The notes: generated by a model from the sequence alone, not told the origin. 64,000 bases of DNA from QQWI01 sp964522015 (GCA_964522015.1 CAZFST010000001.1:1-64000); one strand, 5' to 3'. Shown: positions 50,776 through 59,948, numbered from the stretch's first letter. Made by a program: numbers and translations.

Positions 50776-51704
50776 AAGAGATGAGCCCTCCTTGCCATAT
50801 GACAAGCACCAAGAATAGGGGACAATTCTGGTGCTTTCAGTATTAGGCGGGGATCGCTTGCAAAGAGCCGTGTTTGAAGGGCTGCTCTAAAGCTATGGCC
50901 CGCTTGGAATACGCCACCAGAATAGGTGACGTAAACCGGGGTGTTACTGGGGAAATCAAGCTGTGAGAGCACCCCCAGGGCCAGATGGGATAATTCATTT
51001 GCGGCCATTTCAAAACTATATCTGGCATGACTGTTATAGTCACAGGCCTCATACAACAAGGTTGAAAGTGCAGCCACCGCTGTGCGGTGGCCTCGCAATG
51101 GATCGGCAACCCAGTGCAGTAGGTCAAAGTCATCTTTCAACGCCAGTGTGCTGCGAAAACGAATGTAAAAATTGTCTTTTGGCAATCGACCGTCACACTG
51201 TTTGGTAAAGAGATTGATGGCCTGTCTCCCCAGCCAATAGGCAGAACCTTCGTCGCCACATTGGGGGCCCCAGCCCCCTGAACGGGCAGCGTTACCCTTT
51301 GCATCTTTACCAAAGGCGATTGACCCTGTGCCTGACACAAGGTGAATGCCTTCAGATAGTCCATGACCAGCAGCCCAGGCAATTTCCACATCATTGACAC
51401 ACATGAAGGGTAGTTGACCAATGACTGATTCGATGGCGCTGTGGATGGGTTGGATCCGCTGAGGATATTCACCGTAACCAGGTAGGCCAAATGTGGCATA
51501 GTTGATATCTGAAAGAGTCAGTTTTGCCTGAGAAAGTACGGTTTGGATCCCTTCTTTGAGGCGGCAAGAGAAAGAATCAAAGTGTTCCAATTGCTGGTGG
51601 TGACAAGTGGGGCCGCTCCACTGCGTTATGAGCAAGCCATCAATATTCATAATGGCATAGGTGGTTTTGGTGCCACCACCATCGATGCCTAGGTAATAGC
51701 CCAT
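50772..51704 (-). CDS. BadF/BcrA-family sugar kinase (N-acetylhexosamine kinase-like)
   Basis: This is a 310-residue ASKHA-fold kinase with phosphate-1 motif LGIDGGGTKTTYAIMN at the N-terminus, phosphate-2 motif VSGTGSIAFGKD near residue 118 and the glycine-rich GGWGPQCGDEGSAYWLG near 137, the pattern of N-acetylglucosamine kinases. With agaS and tagatose aldolase genes nearby, its substrate is probably N-acetylgalactosamine or galactosamine. GGAGGACAAC precedes the ATG. Confidence 0.8.
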   Translation of the reverse strand: MGYYLGIDGGGTKTTYAIMNIDGLLITQWSGPTCHHQQLEHFDSFSCRLKEGIQTVLSQAKLTLSDINYATFGLPGYGEYPQRIQPIHSAIESVIGQLPFMCVNDVEIAWAAGHGLSEGIHLVSGTGSIAFGKDAKGNAARSGGWGPQCGDEGSAYWLGRQAINLFTKQCDGRLPKDNFYIRFRSTLALKDDFDLLHWVADPLRGHRTAVAALSTLLYEACDYNSHARYSFEMAANELSHLALGVLSQLDFPSNTPVYVTYSGGVFQAGHSFRAALQTRLFASDPRLILKAPELSPILGACHMARRAHLL

Positions 51705-51721
51705 GTTGTCCTCCAGAGTTG

Positions 51722-53008
51722 TTATTGGGGGCGAGGCTTTTGGCGCTGGGCCGAAAGTGTTGTCATAAAGTCTTTGATTTCAATGGTTTGACCATTTAAT
51801 CGTGAGGCTTCTGCAGCAAATGACATGATATGGCTATGTACCGATTTGTCTGCTGAAGTAAGGGCACTACCTTGACCATGTTGAATGAGGCCTAAAAAGT
51901 CAATCATCATCTGATGGTCACCACCACCATGGCCGCCGGAGACGACTTCTGGGTAAAAGACCTCAGGTTTTGCGGTTCCAAATTGCTGAATGCTCACTTC
52001 GTTTTTACTATCATCCGCGCGAATTTCACCCAATGTGCCCATGATTTTCAGTGTACGGTGGACGTCATTAGTAAAGGCCGTAAGGTTAAAAGTAGCTGTT
52101 ACACCATTTTCAAAGCGCATTGTCGTCACTTGATGATCACAGACATCGTTGTCGCAAGCGTAGACGCATCGACCGTAAGGGCCATTTTCAAGGGCGCTGA
52201 GCACGTTGTTCTCGGTTTGCACCTCTGTGACCACGGTAGAAGGCCAACCCCCAAGACATGTAAGATATTGGGCCTTTGCAGAATAGAGGCATGTGGTCTC
52301 GTGCTGACATGAGAGACAGCGATGGCTAGCGCCTTCAGGCGCATTTTCTGAACAGAAATGGCTCAACTGACCAAATGAACTGACATGAGAGCATTTGTCT
52401 CCTACTAAATAGTGGAGAATATCCATGTCGTGGCATGATTTTGCCAATATAATGGGGCTGCTTTCTTGGGTGTTACGCCAGTTGCCGCGGACAAAACTGT
52501 GGGCCATGTGGTAATAGCCGATGTTCTCGTTGTGTTGGATGGTCATGACCTTTCCAATGGCGCCGGTGTCAATGAGATCTTTGATTTTGTTGAAGAAGGG
52601 TGTATAGCGCAGGACGTGGCAGATCATAAAGATGCGGTCATTTGCTTTTGCAATCTCCCCTAAATCATAACATTCCCAAGGGTCATTTGACATAGGTTTT
52701 TCAAGTAAAACATGGCAACCTTTTTCCAGGGCCGCTCTGGTTGGTGCGTAGTGGAGGTGATCTGGGGTCGCAATGACCACGGCATTGAGGTCATTTGTGA
52801 TGGTTTCTTGGCTAAGCATATCTTCCCACCGTTCAAAACATTGGTGTGGAGCGAGTCCGTGCGCTGTGGCAAATTGCTCTCTTTTAATTGGATTTGGTTC
52901 TGCAACGGCTACAAATTCTAGGTCTTGTGGAAAGTTAATGGCATATTCGCCGTAAACGTCTTTGCCCCGTTGACCTGCGCCAATTAGGGCGATGCGTACC
53001 TTTTTCAT
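51722..53008 (-). CDS. Gfo/Idh/MocA family oxidoreductase
   Basis: The protein has 428 residues, with an N-terminal Rossmann domain (ALIGAGQRGKDVYGEYA), the family's LLEKPMSNDPWE with the catalytic lysine near residue 98, and a C-terminal alpha/beta domain (AKSCHDMDILHYLVG). A cysteine cluster HRCLSCQHETTCLYS near 230 is not part of the core family and may bind a metal. Members oxidise or epimerise sugars; some relatives are NAD-dependent glycosidases (GH109 type), an option in a hexosamine locus. RBS ACGGAGGCACTCCCT. Confidence 0.8.
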   Translation of the reverse strand: MKKVRIALIGAGQRGKDVYGEYAINFPQDLEFVAVAEPNPIKREQFATAHGLAPHQCFERWEDMLSQETITNDLNAVVIATPDHLHYAPTRAALEKGCHVLLEKPMSNDPWECYDLGEIAKANDRIFMICHVLRYTPFFNKIKDLIDTGAIGKVMTIQHNENIGYYHMAHSFVRGNWRNTQESSPIILAKSCHDMDILHYLVGDKCSHVSSFGQLSHFCSENAPEGASHRCLSCQHETTCLYSAKAQYLTCLGGWPSTVVTEVQTENNVLSALENGPYGRCVYACDNDVCDHQVTTMRFENGVTATFNLTAFTNDVHRTLKIMGTLGEIRADDSKNEVSIQQFGTAKPEVFYPEVVSGGHGGGDHQMMIDFLGLIQHGQGSALTSADKSVHSHIMSFAAEASRLNGQTIEIKDFMTTLSAQRQKPRPQ

Positions 53009-53035
53009 AGGGAGTGCCTCCGTGTCTTTGTTGGG

Positions 53036-54289
53036 TTAGTTTGATTCAGTCTGAAAGGGGTGAATGGTCACACCTTGAACTACTCGATTGACCATGCCGC
53101 TTGGACAGGGGTTGTCCGGAGAAATGCCCAAATGAAGGGCTTTTTCAAAGGCGAATATCTGTGCAAGCACAAGGTAGGGCAAGTAGTTGAGGGCGTCGAT
53201 CATAGCAATAGGTTGACAATCGACACTGAAATGGCTTGTGGCAACGTGGGGCTCAAGTGAGCAACTGATTGAATGGGAAGGGGCAATCAGAACCAGTTGC
53301 ATGGCCACATTATCTCCCTGCATTTCGCGGATCAGGTCCAGATCATACTGCTGGGCATAAGTATCGTGGCTTAAACAGAAGAAGGTCATGGTTTTTTGAT
53401 TGACTGCGGATTTTGGACCATGTCTAAAACCCAGGGGGGAATTGTGGGTTGACATCACTTGCCCAGCGGTCAGTTCCAGTAATTTTAGAGAAGCTTCTTC
53501 TGCCAAAGCCTTGAAGCCAGCAGAACCTAGCCAAATACAGCGATCAAAAGGCATTTGAGCCAATTTTGCCACAGCGTCGTATTGGGTCGCCATCAAATGT
53601 TCAGTGGCATTTGAAATCATGGCCACAGCTTGGGGTGTAATGGATGGGGCTTTTACGGGTGTAGAGCCATGGCCCATTGGTGTCACCGCCTGTTCAAAGG
53701 CCATCATGGCACTTAGATACATGGAAGTCAGGGAACCAGTCATGGCAAAACCCTGATCGTTGGCTGCCTCTGGCATCAATAAACATAGGGCCCTTTGGTT
53801 GTTAAGCGTAGCCTGGGCTAAATCCCCGTTGCCATTACAAGTCATGACTAAATGATAAATGCTGTTTTGAGTCACTTGATCAGCAAGGTTGATTGCGGCC
53901 ACACTTTCAGGACTATTGCCTGATCTGGCAAAGGAGACCAGTAGGGCCGGACTGCAATTCCCATGGGAAGCTGGCGATGAAAAAGCGTGATGGGGATGGG
54001 AGACTAGGTCGGTTGTGGCCACAGCTTCACATTGAATAGCGAGATGTTGCTTCAAAAAGGCTGCTACGGACTGGCCTACAAAGGCGGAACTCCCAGCCCC
54101 CGTGAGAATGATACGGAGATTAGGCAAGGCAAGAATTGGCTTTAAGAAAGCGCGAATCCTTGGGGCCTGTGCCATAATTTTGTTCGCAGCGTCCTGCCAT
54201 AAATCTGGTTGCTGCATGATTTCCTGGGCAGTGGCCAGGGCGCCCATTTGATGTAACTGATTTTCTGAATAGCGATTGAGGGGAGACAT
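53036..54289 (-). CDS. agaS: AgaS-like sugar isomerase/deaminase (SIS domains)
   Basis: This 418-residue protein has two SIS domains. ILTGAGSSAFVGQSVAAFL near residue 74 and VSFARSGNSPESVAAINLA near 138 form the first sugar-phosphate site; STHNSPLGFRHGPKSAVN near 295 marks the second. The sequence fits AgaS, galactosamine-6-phosphate deaminase/isomerase, which gives tagatose-6-phosphate. ATG 54289 has ATGGAGGTCAA directly upstream. It heads the minus-strand operon and is preceded by a palindromic operator. Confidence 0.8.
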   Translation of the reverse strand: MSPLNRYSENQLHQMGALATAQEIMQQPDLWQDAANKIMAQAPRIRAFLKPILALPNLRIILTGAGSSAFVGQSVAAFLKQHLAIQCEAVATTDLVSHPHHAFSSPASHGNCSPALLVSFARSGNSPESVAAINLADQVTQNSIYHLVMTCNGNGDLAQATLNNQRALCLLMPEAANDQGFAMTGSLTSMYLSAMMAFEQAVTPMGHGSTPVKAPSITPQAVAMISNATEHLMATQYDAVAKLAQMPFDRCIWLGSAGFKALAEEASLKLLELTAGQVMSTHNSPLGFRHGPKSAVNQKTMTFFCLSHDTYAQQYDLDLIREMQGDNVAMQLVLIAPSHSISCSLEPHVATSHFSVDCQPIAMIDALNYLPYLVLAQIFAFEKALHLGISPDNPCPSGMVNRVVQGVTIHPFQTESN

Positions 54290-54321
54290 TTGACCTCCAT
54301 AAGTGGTATTGTAATGGTATG

Positions 54322-54333
54322 TGGTACGTACCA
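54322..54333. promoter_or_regulatory. GntR operator 1 (agaS side)
   Basis: TGGTACGTACCA is a perfect 12-bp palindrome lying just downstream of the agaS promoter -10 box, where a repressor would block transcription. Confidence 0.75.
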
Positions 54334-54340
54334 TACAATC

Positions 54341-54370
54341 ACTCTAGCACAGACAACTTCTCCCTGTCAA
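54341..54370 (-). promoter_or_regulatory. Promoter of the agaS operon
   Basis: On the minus strand TTGACA (54370-54365) and TAGAGT (54346-54341) are 18 bases apart, followed at once by operator 1. Confidence 0.6.
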
Positions 54371-54429
54371 TCACAAAAATGAAACTAATAATGCTTTAGT
54401 TGAAGGGATTCAGTGATGAAAAATTGGAT

Positions 54430-54458
54430 TTGACAAATGGCTCAGACTCTTTTATGAT
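54430..54458 (+). promoter_or_regulatory. Promoter of the gntR gene
   Basis: TTGACA at 54430-54435 and TATGAT at 54453-54458 are 17 bases apart. Operator 2 lies 17 bases downstream. Confidence 0.7.
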
Positions 54459-54474
54459 GGAATCAAAAGGTACT

Positions 54475-54488
54475 GTGGTAAGTACCAC
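54475..54488. promoter_or_regulatory. GntR operator 2 (gntR side)
   Basis: GTGGTAAGTACCAC contains the operator-1 sequence with one change (TGGTAAGTACCA) and keeps both half-sites. Its position after the promoter implies autorepression. Confidence 0.7.
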
Positions 54489-54507
54489 TTTGAAGCAAGG
54501 AGGCATT

Positions 54508-55236
54508 ATGAAAGCCATTGACAAATCAAGTCGGTTGCCGCTTTATTACCAGCTGATGGATATACTGATTCATGAAATAGAGGACCAAACCTTAAAAGTG
54601 GGGGATAAATTACTTTCGGAGCGTGAACTATGCGAATGCTTTGATTTAAGTAGGTCCACAGTGCGCCTAGCCATTCAAGAGATGGAACGGGAAGGTTATA
54701 TCGAGAAAAAACACGGGAAGGGTACCTTTGTATCTGAGCAGCGACTCAAACAAAACTTGCTGAATTTTTACAGCTTTACTGAAGAGATGAAAAAGATTGG
54801 CAAGACCCCATCTTCCTTAGTGTTATCATTCGAGCAATTGCCCTGCGATGCCCGAACTGCAAAAAAAATGGCCCTGGAAATCGGCGCCCCTGTTTACCGA
54901 TTTGAGCGGTTGAGACTGGCAGATAATGATCCAATGCTACTAGAAACAACTTATGTGCCCGGCAATCGTTTTGAGAACCTGACCCGTGAAGATTTGGAAC
55001 AGTCGGCCCTATATGATATCTTCAGAAACCGCTATATGGCAGACCTAACCATGGCCGAAGAAACCTTTAGACCTGTTATGGTCAATGATCAAGAGGCTAA
55101 ACGGCTGCAGATGGAACCCACCCAGCCAAGTCTCATGATAGAGCGTACAACATACGAAGGGAATAACGTTGTGGAGTACACCATGAGTTTGACCCGGGGG
55201 GATCGTTTTAGATACACTGTCATCCTTAAAAAATAA
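54508..55236 (+). CDS. GntR/HutC-family transcriptional regulator
   Basis: This is a 242-residue regulator. The N-terminal winged helix (about 1-75) has SERELCECFDLSRSTVRLAI and KKHGKGTFVSEQ, and the C-terminal UTRA effector domain (about 95-240) has PVYRFERLRLADNDPMLLETTYVP. This is the HutC/NagR subfamily, whose effectors are often sugar phosphates such as glucosamine- or galactosamine-6-phosphate. ATG 54508 follows AAGGAGGCATT; an earlier in-frame ATG at 54400 would include the promoter. Three related TGGTACGTACCA-type sites in the divergent locus are its likely targets. Confidence 0.85.
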   Translation: MKAIDKSSRLPLYYQLMDILIHEIEDQTLKVGDKLLSERELCECFDLSRSTVRLAIQEMEREGYIEKKHGKGTFVSEQRLKQNLLNFYSFTEEMKKIGKTPSSLVLSFEQLPCDARTAKKMALEIGAPVYRFERLRLADNDPMLLETTYVPGNRFENLTREDLEQSALYDIFRNRYMADLTMAEETFRPVMVNDQEAKRLQMEPTQPSLMIERTTYEGNNVVEYTMSLTRGDRFRYTVILKK

Positions 55237-55237
55237 G

Positions 55238-55303
55238 ACCTCACAATTACAAAAGCACAACCTCACGATTAAAAATGTACAACCTCACAATTACAAATGA
55301 ACA
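55238..55303 (+). repeat. 22-bp tandem repeat after gntR
   Basis: Three units start at 55238, 55260 and 55282, each beginning ACCTCAC followed by an A/T-rich stretch. The period is exactly 22 bases. The array begins two bases after the gntR stop codon. Confidence 0.85.
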
Positions 55304-55307
55304 ATCG

Positions 55308-55343
55308 CCCAGAAGGTAGGCTTCAAACCTTTTGGGTTCTTTT
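55308..55343 (+). terminator. Intrinsic terminator after gntR
   Basis: CCCAGAAGGT at 55308-55317 pairs with ACCTTTTGGG at 55327-55336 (one G-T pair), followed by TTCTTTT. Confidence 0.75.
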
Positions 55344-55353
55344 AAGCACCTAC

Positions 55354-55365
55354 TGGTACGTACAT
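55354..55365. promoter_or_regulatory. GntR operator 3 (aldolase side)
   Basis: TGGTACGTACAT has the first ten bases of operator 1 and lies between the gntR terminator and the aldolase start. A clear promoter is not visible around it. Confidence 0.6.
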
Positions 55366-55412
55366 CAGTATCTCATAAATTTTATGCAAACCATGCATAC
55401 AGGAGGAATTTC

Positions 55413-56300
55413 ATGGCTTCTAGATCAAAGCTGACTTCAATGACAGGGCTCTTAAAAGCTGCTCAAGCTGGTGCTTATGCTGTACCTGCATTCAATATTC
55501 ACAACATGGAGACATTAACTGTGGTGGTTGAAACAGCCAACGAGCTTAAATCACCAGTGATTTTAGCGGCAACACCAAGTACCGTAAAATATATGGGGGA
55601 ACACATGCTTTTAGCCATGGCCAGCGCTGCCGCAGATAGCGCCAGTGTACCTGTAGCTCTTCACCTAGACCATGCCAACGATCCAGAAACGGTGATTGCA
55701 TTGATGGCACAGGGGTATCCCTCGGCAATGATTGACGGATCCCACCTGCCATTTGAAGAAAATGTAGCAATCACTGCAAGTGTGGTGGCTGCTGCAAAGG
55801 CCTCTTATCACCCCCTGTCAACTTTTCAAATTAGTGTTGAGGCAGAACTTGGCCGCCTAGGTGGTATTGAAGATACCCTTGAAGTGTCTTTGGCGGATAC
55901 ATTTTTAACAGATCCATTAGCCGCAAAAGATTTTGTTCAAAGAACGGGGATCGATTGCCTTGCTGTGGCAATAGGCACTGCCCATGGGCTCTATACAAAA
56001 GCGCCCCATATTGACCTAGAAAGGCTCAGTGCTATCAGAAATTGTGTCGAGATTCCTCTGGTGCTCCATGGGGCAAGTGGTTTGCCGGCAGAAGTGGTGA
56101 AAGCGTGTATCGCCCGAGGCATTGCCAAGGTCAATATCGCCACGGAGCTTAAAATTGCCTTTAAAAAGGGACTGGTTGAACATTTAAGCGACAATCCACA
56201 AGAAGAGGATCCCCGCCGGTATTTTACAGATGCCCGAACTCATATGGCAGAAGTCATCAAACAAAAGATCAAAATGTGCGGCAGCGATGGGAGGGCATAA
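55413..56300 (+). CDS. gatY: Class II tagatose-bisphosphate aldolase, catalytic subunit
   Basis: This 295-residue class II aldolase has zinc-site histidines in LHLDHANDPETV near residue 80, SVEAELGRLGGIED near 135, AIGTAHGLYT near 178 and LVLHGASGLP near 208. The YAVPAFNIHNMETLTVVVE N-terminus and the CGSDGRA C-terminus are those of GatY/KbaY rather than fructose-bisphosphate aldolase, and a GatZ-type gene follows by two bases. It splits tagatose-1,6-bisphosphate into dihydroxyacetone phosphate and glyceraldehyde-3-phosphate. ATG 55413 has AGGAGGAATTTC upstream. Confidence 0.85.
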   Translation: MASRSKLTSMTGLLKAAQAGAYAVPAFNIHNMETLTVVVETANELKSPVILAATPSTVKYMGEHMLLAMASAAADSASVPVALHLDHANDPETVIALMAQGYPSAMIDGSHLPFEENVAITASVVAAAKASYHPLSTFQISVEAELGRLGGIEDTLEVSLADTFLTDPLAAKDFVQRTGIDCLAVAIGTAHGLYTKAPHIDLERLSAIRNCVEIPLVLHGASGLPAEVVKACIARGIAKVNIATELKIAFKKGLVEHLSDNPQEEDPRRYFTDARTHMAEVIKQKIKMCGSDGRA

Positions 56301-56302
56301 CC

Positions 56303-57652
56303 ATGAATCAATCAATTGCTAGTCATCCAAGTTCAATTCATCCAATTGTAAGTCATCCAAGTACAAGTCATCCAATTCAGCAAATGGTGGCACGGCAAAA
56401 ATCAGGTGAAGCGGTGGGGATTTTCAGCGTCTGCAGTGCAAATGTCCATGTGATTAAAGCTGCCATGGGAGCCTGTCTAATGGCCCAAACCCCACTTTTA
56501 ATTGAAGCGACTGCCAATCAAGTCAATCAAGAGGGCGGCTATACCGGCATGACACCACTGGATTTTATGGCTTATGTCAAGGGGCTTGCCAAGGAAGTCG
56601 GCTATCCCACAGATAAATTAATATTGGGCGGTGATCACCTGGGTCCACTGACATGGTTGGATTTAGAGGCCCCTGAGGCCATGGAAAAAGCGGTTACTTT
56701 AGTGGTGAGTTATGTTCAGGCTGGTTTTTCTAAAATTCACATCGATACGAGCATGGCATTACGAGGTGACGCTCTACCCCTTTCAACAGGGCTGATTGCA
56801 AACCGTGCTGCCCGTCTTGTTCAGGCTGCAGAGGCTGCTATTCCCTGTAATGGTGAAAAACCAGTTTATGTGGTCGGTAGTGAGGTGCCAATACCTGGCG
56901 GCGCAAAAGAGGATCATGCAATTGATGTGACTTCGGTGGCCGATTTTGAAGGGACTGTGGCCGCATTTAGGAGTAGCTTCGAGCAGATGGGTTTACAAGA
57001 TGCATGGCAGCGGGTTGTGGCAGTGGTTGTTCAACCCGGTGTGGAATTCAGTGTTGCTAGTGTGACACCCTATCAACGAGAAGCTGCAAAGGCCTTGTGT
57101 CAGGCCCTTCAAGGACATCCGAATCTGGTTTTTGAAGGTCATTCCACGGATTATCAAACCCCTGAACATCTAAAGCAAATGGTTGAAGATGGGATTGCCA
57201 TCTTGAAGGTGGGCCCTGGTCTGACCTTCGCCATGCGAGAGGGGATCTATGCTCTAGAAGCCATGGAACGGGTGATGTTTGAGCATCAACCCCATCAACA
57301 ATCTTGGTTTTCGGAGGTACTGGAAAATGCCATGGTCAGTGAACCAAATAATTGGGAAAAGCATTATACCGGTGCCCATAGCCAGCAGCGAATGGCCCGT
57401 CGCTTTAGTTACGCCGATCGTAGCCGTTATTATATGGGCAATGGTCAGGTCAAAAAGAGCCTTGAACAACTGATTGCCAATTTACGTAACCAGCAGATGC
57501 CTGAGCCACTGATCAGCCAGTTTGCATCGGTGCAATACCGAAAAATTCGCAGTGGACAATTAGCAATAGATCCCGAGGCCATCTTGCAAGATCATATTAT
57601 GGAAACCCTTCAAGACTACATATTGGCCGTTGAGCCCAAGAGGATGGTATGA
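56303..57652 (+). CDS. gatZ: Tagatose-bisphosphate aldolase non-catalytic subunit (GatZ/KbaZ type)
   Basis: This 449-residue protein matches the GatZ/KbaZ family, which stabilises and activates the class II tagatose aldolase: GIFSVCSANVHVIKAAMGAC near residue 35, LGGDHLGPLTW near 110, KIHIDTSMALRGD near 145, LVFEGHSTDYQTPE near 275 and ILKVGPGLTFAMREGIYALE near 298. The first 30 residues are a repeated HPSS/HPI stretch not found in the family. GGGAGGGCATAACC precedes the ATG. Its last codons overlap the next gene by four bases. Confidence 0.85.
   Translation: MNQSIASHPSSIHPIVSHPSTSHPIQQMVARQKSGEAVGIFSVCSANVHVIKAAMGACLMAQTPLLIEATANQVNQEGGYTGMTPLDFMAYVKGLAKEVGYPTDKLILGGDHLGPLTWLDLEAPEAMEKAVTLVVSYVQAGFSKIHIDTSMALRGDALPLSTGLIANRAARLVQAAEAAIPCNGEKPVYVVGSEVPIPGGAKEDHAIDVTSVADFEGTVAAFRSSFEQMGLQDAWQRVVAVVVQPGVEFSVASVTPYQREAAKALCQALQGHPNLVFEGHSTDYQTPEHLKQMVEDGIAILKVGPGLTFAMREGIYALEAMERVMFEHQPHQQSWFSEVLENAMVSEPNNWEKHYTGAHSQQRMARRFSYADRSRYYMGNGQVKKSLEQLIANLRNQQMPEPLISQFASVQYRKIRSGQLAIDPEAILQDHIMETLQDYILAVEPKRMV
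56321..56380 (+). repeat. 30-bp in-frame tandem repeat at the gatZ start
   Basis: Two 30-base units begin AGTCATCCAAGT at 56321 and 56351 and encode two copies of a SHPS-x2-HPI ten-residue unit. Because 30 is a multiple of three the frame is kept. It extends the N-terminus outside the aldolase domain. Confidence 0.85.
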
Positions 57653-59916
57653 GAAAGCATCTGAAACAGCTTATTGAATTTGGAACCCGCCCCAGCGTGA
57701 CGCTGTGGTGGGCACTTTCCTATATAGCCATTATTGCACTGTCAATGGTGGTGGCTTTAGCTGTTTATGCCACTACAGAACATGCTTTAAAGGAACAGGT
57801 GAAGGATTCCAGTTTGCAGTTGATGTCTCAAGTTCAAAATCATATTGATTCAATGATTGACGATGCCAAGATGATGGCGATTGAAATTTCACTGAATCCT
57901 GAAGTAGCATCACTGATGGCACAGCCAGAGGCCCTCAGTGAAAAAAGCCCCTTGGTTAAAAGAACCATGGACCAACTGAGAGCTTACCGTATGGCCAATC
58001 AATCCATCGATGAAATGTATTTGTATCGCAGAAAAGCCGATGAGGTGGTCAGTGACCGAACCCTAACGGACAGTACCAGCTATTATCGCCTTCATGTCTC
58101 TGACCAAGATAATGAGCAAACCCAATGGCGTCAACGGTTTAACCAATATCACCTGGGTGACTTCGTTCTTAATCTAGCCCGGGGCAGATTCACAAAAAAA
58201 CAGTATGATAGCCTCAGTTATGTGAAATCTCTTCCCCTCTCAAGACCTGACTTGAACTATGGGGCTGTGGTGATTAACCTTAAGACAGATAAGCTGATGA
58301 AAGTTCTCAATGGTTATGGTGCTAAATCAAATAGTGCATTTTTAATAGTGGACAGCTCTGGTCAACTGATTTGGAGCAGTGGGGGTGAGACGCAAAGGGA
58401 TTTGATCGAAGCGCCCTTGTTTTCCGGATTTCGCAGGGCAATTGCTAATCCATTAGCTTTTGAAGGAAATCACCAACAGTGGTTTTTTACAAAAGAACAA
58501 CAAGTGATTTCCACTTATCGGTCTGAGACGCAAAATTGGCATTACATTTTGATAACCCCTTATCAAACCTATTGGGCTGGACTAAAAGAAGCCCGGTTTT
58601 ATCTGTTTTTTGGTATGTTTATCATCTTGGCCTCTGGCAGTTCTCTAACCAAATACGCGATTAAGCGGCACTACGAACCCGTTAGACAAATGCTCTGTAT
58701 GGTAGATACAAAAGACCATCGGTCACAAAAGTCAAATATCCCATGGGAGTATCAATATATCAATCAGGCATTAAGTCTGCATCAAATGGAAAAATTATTA
58801 AAGGGACAGTTAAGTCAATCGGCCCTTATATCAGCCCTGGAAACAGGAATTGTGTCTTTTCGTTATGGTTATTGGCTGTTGGCGAAAGTGAATTTGACGC
58901 CGGAAGTCAATGATGTTTTAAAAAGAGGGTTTATGGCTTGGGATTTTTGTGCGGACTTGTTTTATGTCACAGAAGGCGACTGTGCCCTTGTTTTGATCAA
59001 TGGCACCGATGAAAGCACCTTAGAGACCATTTGCGATCAACTAAAATGCCATCTAGATCAAGATTCTTTGTTGGTTTTTGCCCCTTTAAATGCCTTAGAG
59101 GTTCTTGAACCGGTTCGGAATGAACTTGAGGGCCTTTGGGATTTTGCATTTTTGAAGGGGTTAAAGGGGTTCTGGGATGTCTCTCAACTTAAGGTTGAAG
59201 CGCCGCAAAATTATAGTTATCCCATTGAAAAAGAGCACTTGGTGCTTTCTTGTTTCCAAAAGTATGATTTTGTGGCTGTCCAGTCTTTGCTTCAGGATGT
59301 TCTATGCGATAATCTGACAGGCAGACGGTTGAGCCACACCCAACTTTTAGGGCTAAAACATGCCCTACTGACCACTGTAGTTCGTGGCATTCACTTGATT
59401 GGCCTGGGCCACGATAACCAAATTGCACATATGACCACGGAATGCTTGGATAGTCAATGCCTAGATATCTTTGAAGCACGGCTTTCTAGGTTAGTGGGGT
59501 GGCTTGCCAATGTCAGTGTCAGTGCAAAAGAACAGCTGATTGAGGCTGAAAAGTCGGGTCTAATAGCACAAGTAAATGCCTTGATAGCTGCAGGGGCCCA
59601 TCATCCTGATTATAGCTTGACCCGTTTATCTGAAGAGATCGGTAAAGCACCCTATTATTTGTCCAACCTTTATAAGCAGGCCACAGAAATCAGTATCAAT
59701 GATGCCATTACAAAAATGCGTTTGGATCGGGCTGTGCTGATTATGAAAGAAACTGATGAAGGGTTAGAAACGGTTGCCCACAAATCTGGCTTTGGATCCC
59801 TAAAGACTTTTTCCAGATTGTTCACGAAGGTTTATGGGATGACACCAGGTAAGTATAGGACGGATTTTTTGCGCGACCGGGCAAGCGTTTTCAACGCTTT
59901 AAGCCAGGAGTTATAA
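57649..59916 (+). CDS. Membrane-bound AraC-type regulator with extracellular sensor
   Basis: The protein has 755 residues. A membrane helix at about 18-40 precedes an extracellular Cache-like sensor domain (to about 305), followed by a second helix (about 312-335), a cytoplasmic linker region and a C-terminal AraC helix-turn-helix pair (about 645-745; YSLTRLSEEIGKAPYYLSNLYKQ and DEGLETVAHKSGFGSLKTFSRLF). This architecture is typical of one-component regulators next to carbohydrate ABC importers in Firmicutes. It overlaps gatZ by four bases. The likely signal is the external oligosaccharide brought in by the downstream transporter. Confidence 0.85.
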   Translation: MRKHLKQLIEFGTRPSVTLWWALSYIAIIALSMVVALAVYATTEHALKEQVKDSSLQLMSQVQNHIDSMIDDAKMMAIEISLNPEVASLMAQPEALSEKSPLVKRTMDQLRAYRMANQSIDEMYLYRRKADEVVSDRTLTDSTSYYRLHVSDQDNEQTQWRQRFNQYHLGDFVLNLARGRFTKKQYDSLSYVKSLPLSRPDLNYGAVVINLKTDKLMKVLNGYGAKSNSAFLIVDSSGQLIWSSGGETQRDLIEAPLFSGFRRAIANPLAFEGNHQQWFFTKEQQVISTYRSETQNWHYILITPYQTYWAGLKEARFYLFFGMFIILASGSSLTKYAIKRHYEPVRQMLCMVDTKDHRSQKSNIPWEYQYINQALSLHQMEKLLKGQLSQSALISALETGIVSFRYGYWLLAKVNLTPEVNDVLKRGFMAWDFCADLFYVTEGDCALVLINGTDESTLETICDQLKCHLDQDSLLVFAPLNALEVLEPVRNELEGLWDFAFLKGLKGFWDVSQLKVEAPQNYSYPIEKEHLVLSCFQKYDFVAVQSLLQDVLCDNLTGRRLSHTQLLGLKHALLTTVVRGIHLIGLGHDNQIAHMTTECLDSQCLDIFEARLSRLVGWLANVSVSAKEQLIEAEKSGLIAQVNALIAAGAHHPDYSLTRLSEEIGKAPYYLSNLYKQATEISINDAITKMRLDRAVLIMKETDEGLETVAHKSGFGSLKTFSRLFTKVYGMTPGKYRTDFLRDRASVFNALSQEL

Positions 59917-59948
59917 ATCTGTCCCCGAATTTTAAATCTGTCCCTTTA
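59911..59948 (+). repeat. 19-bp direct repeat over the regulator stop codon
   Basis: TTATAAATCTGTCCCCGAA at 59911 recurs as TTTTAAATCTGTCCCTTTA at 59930; a faint third copy follows. The first unit contains the TAA stop and the second repeats a TAA. The CTGTCCC core is the complement of the GGGGAC core in the repeats at 3282. Confidence 0.7.

Noticed and set aside
55238..55303. CRISPR-like array
   Set aside because: Units are contiguous without spacers, imperfect, and only three copies; the same holds for the arrays at 45935 and 10011.
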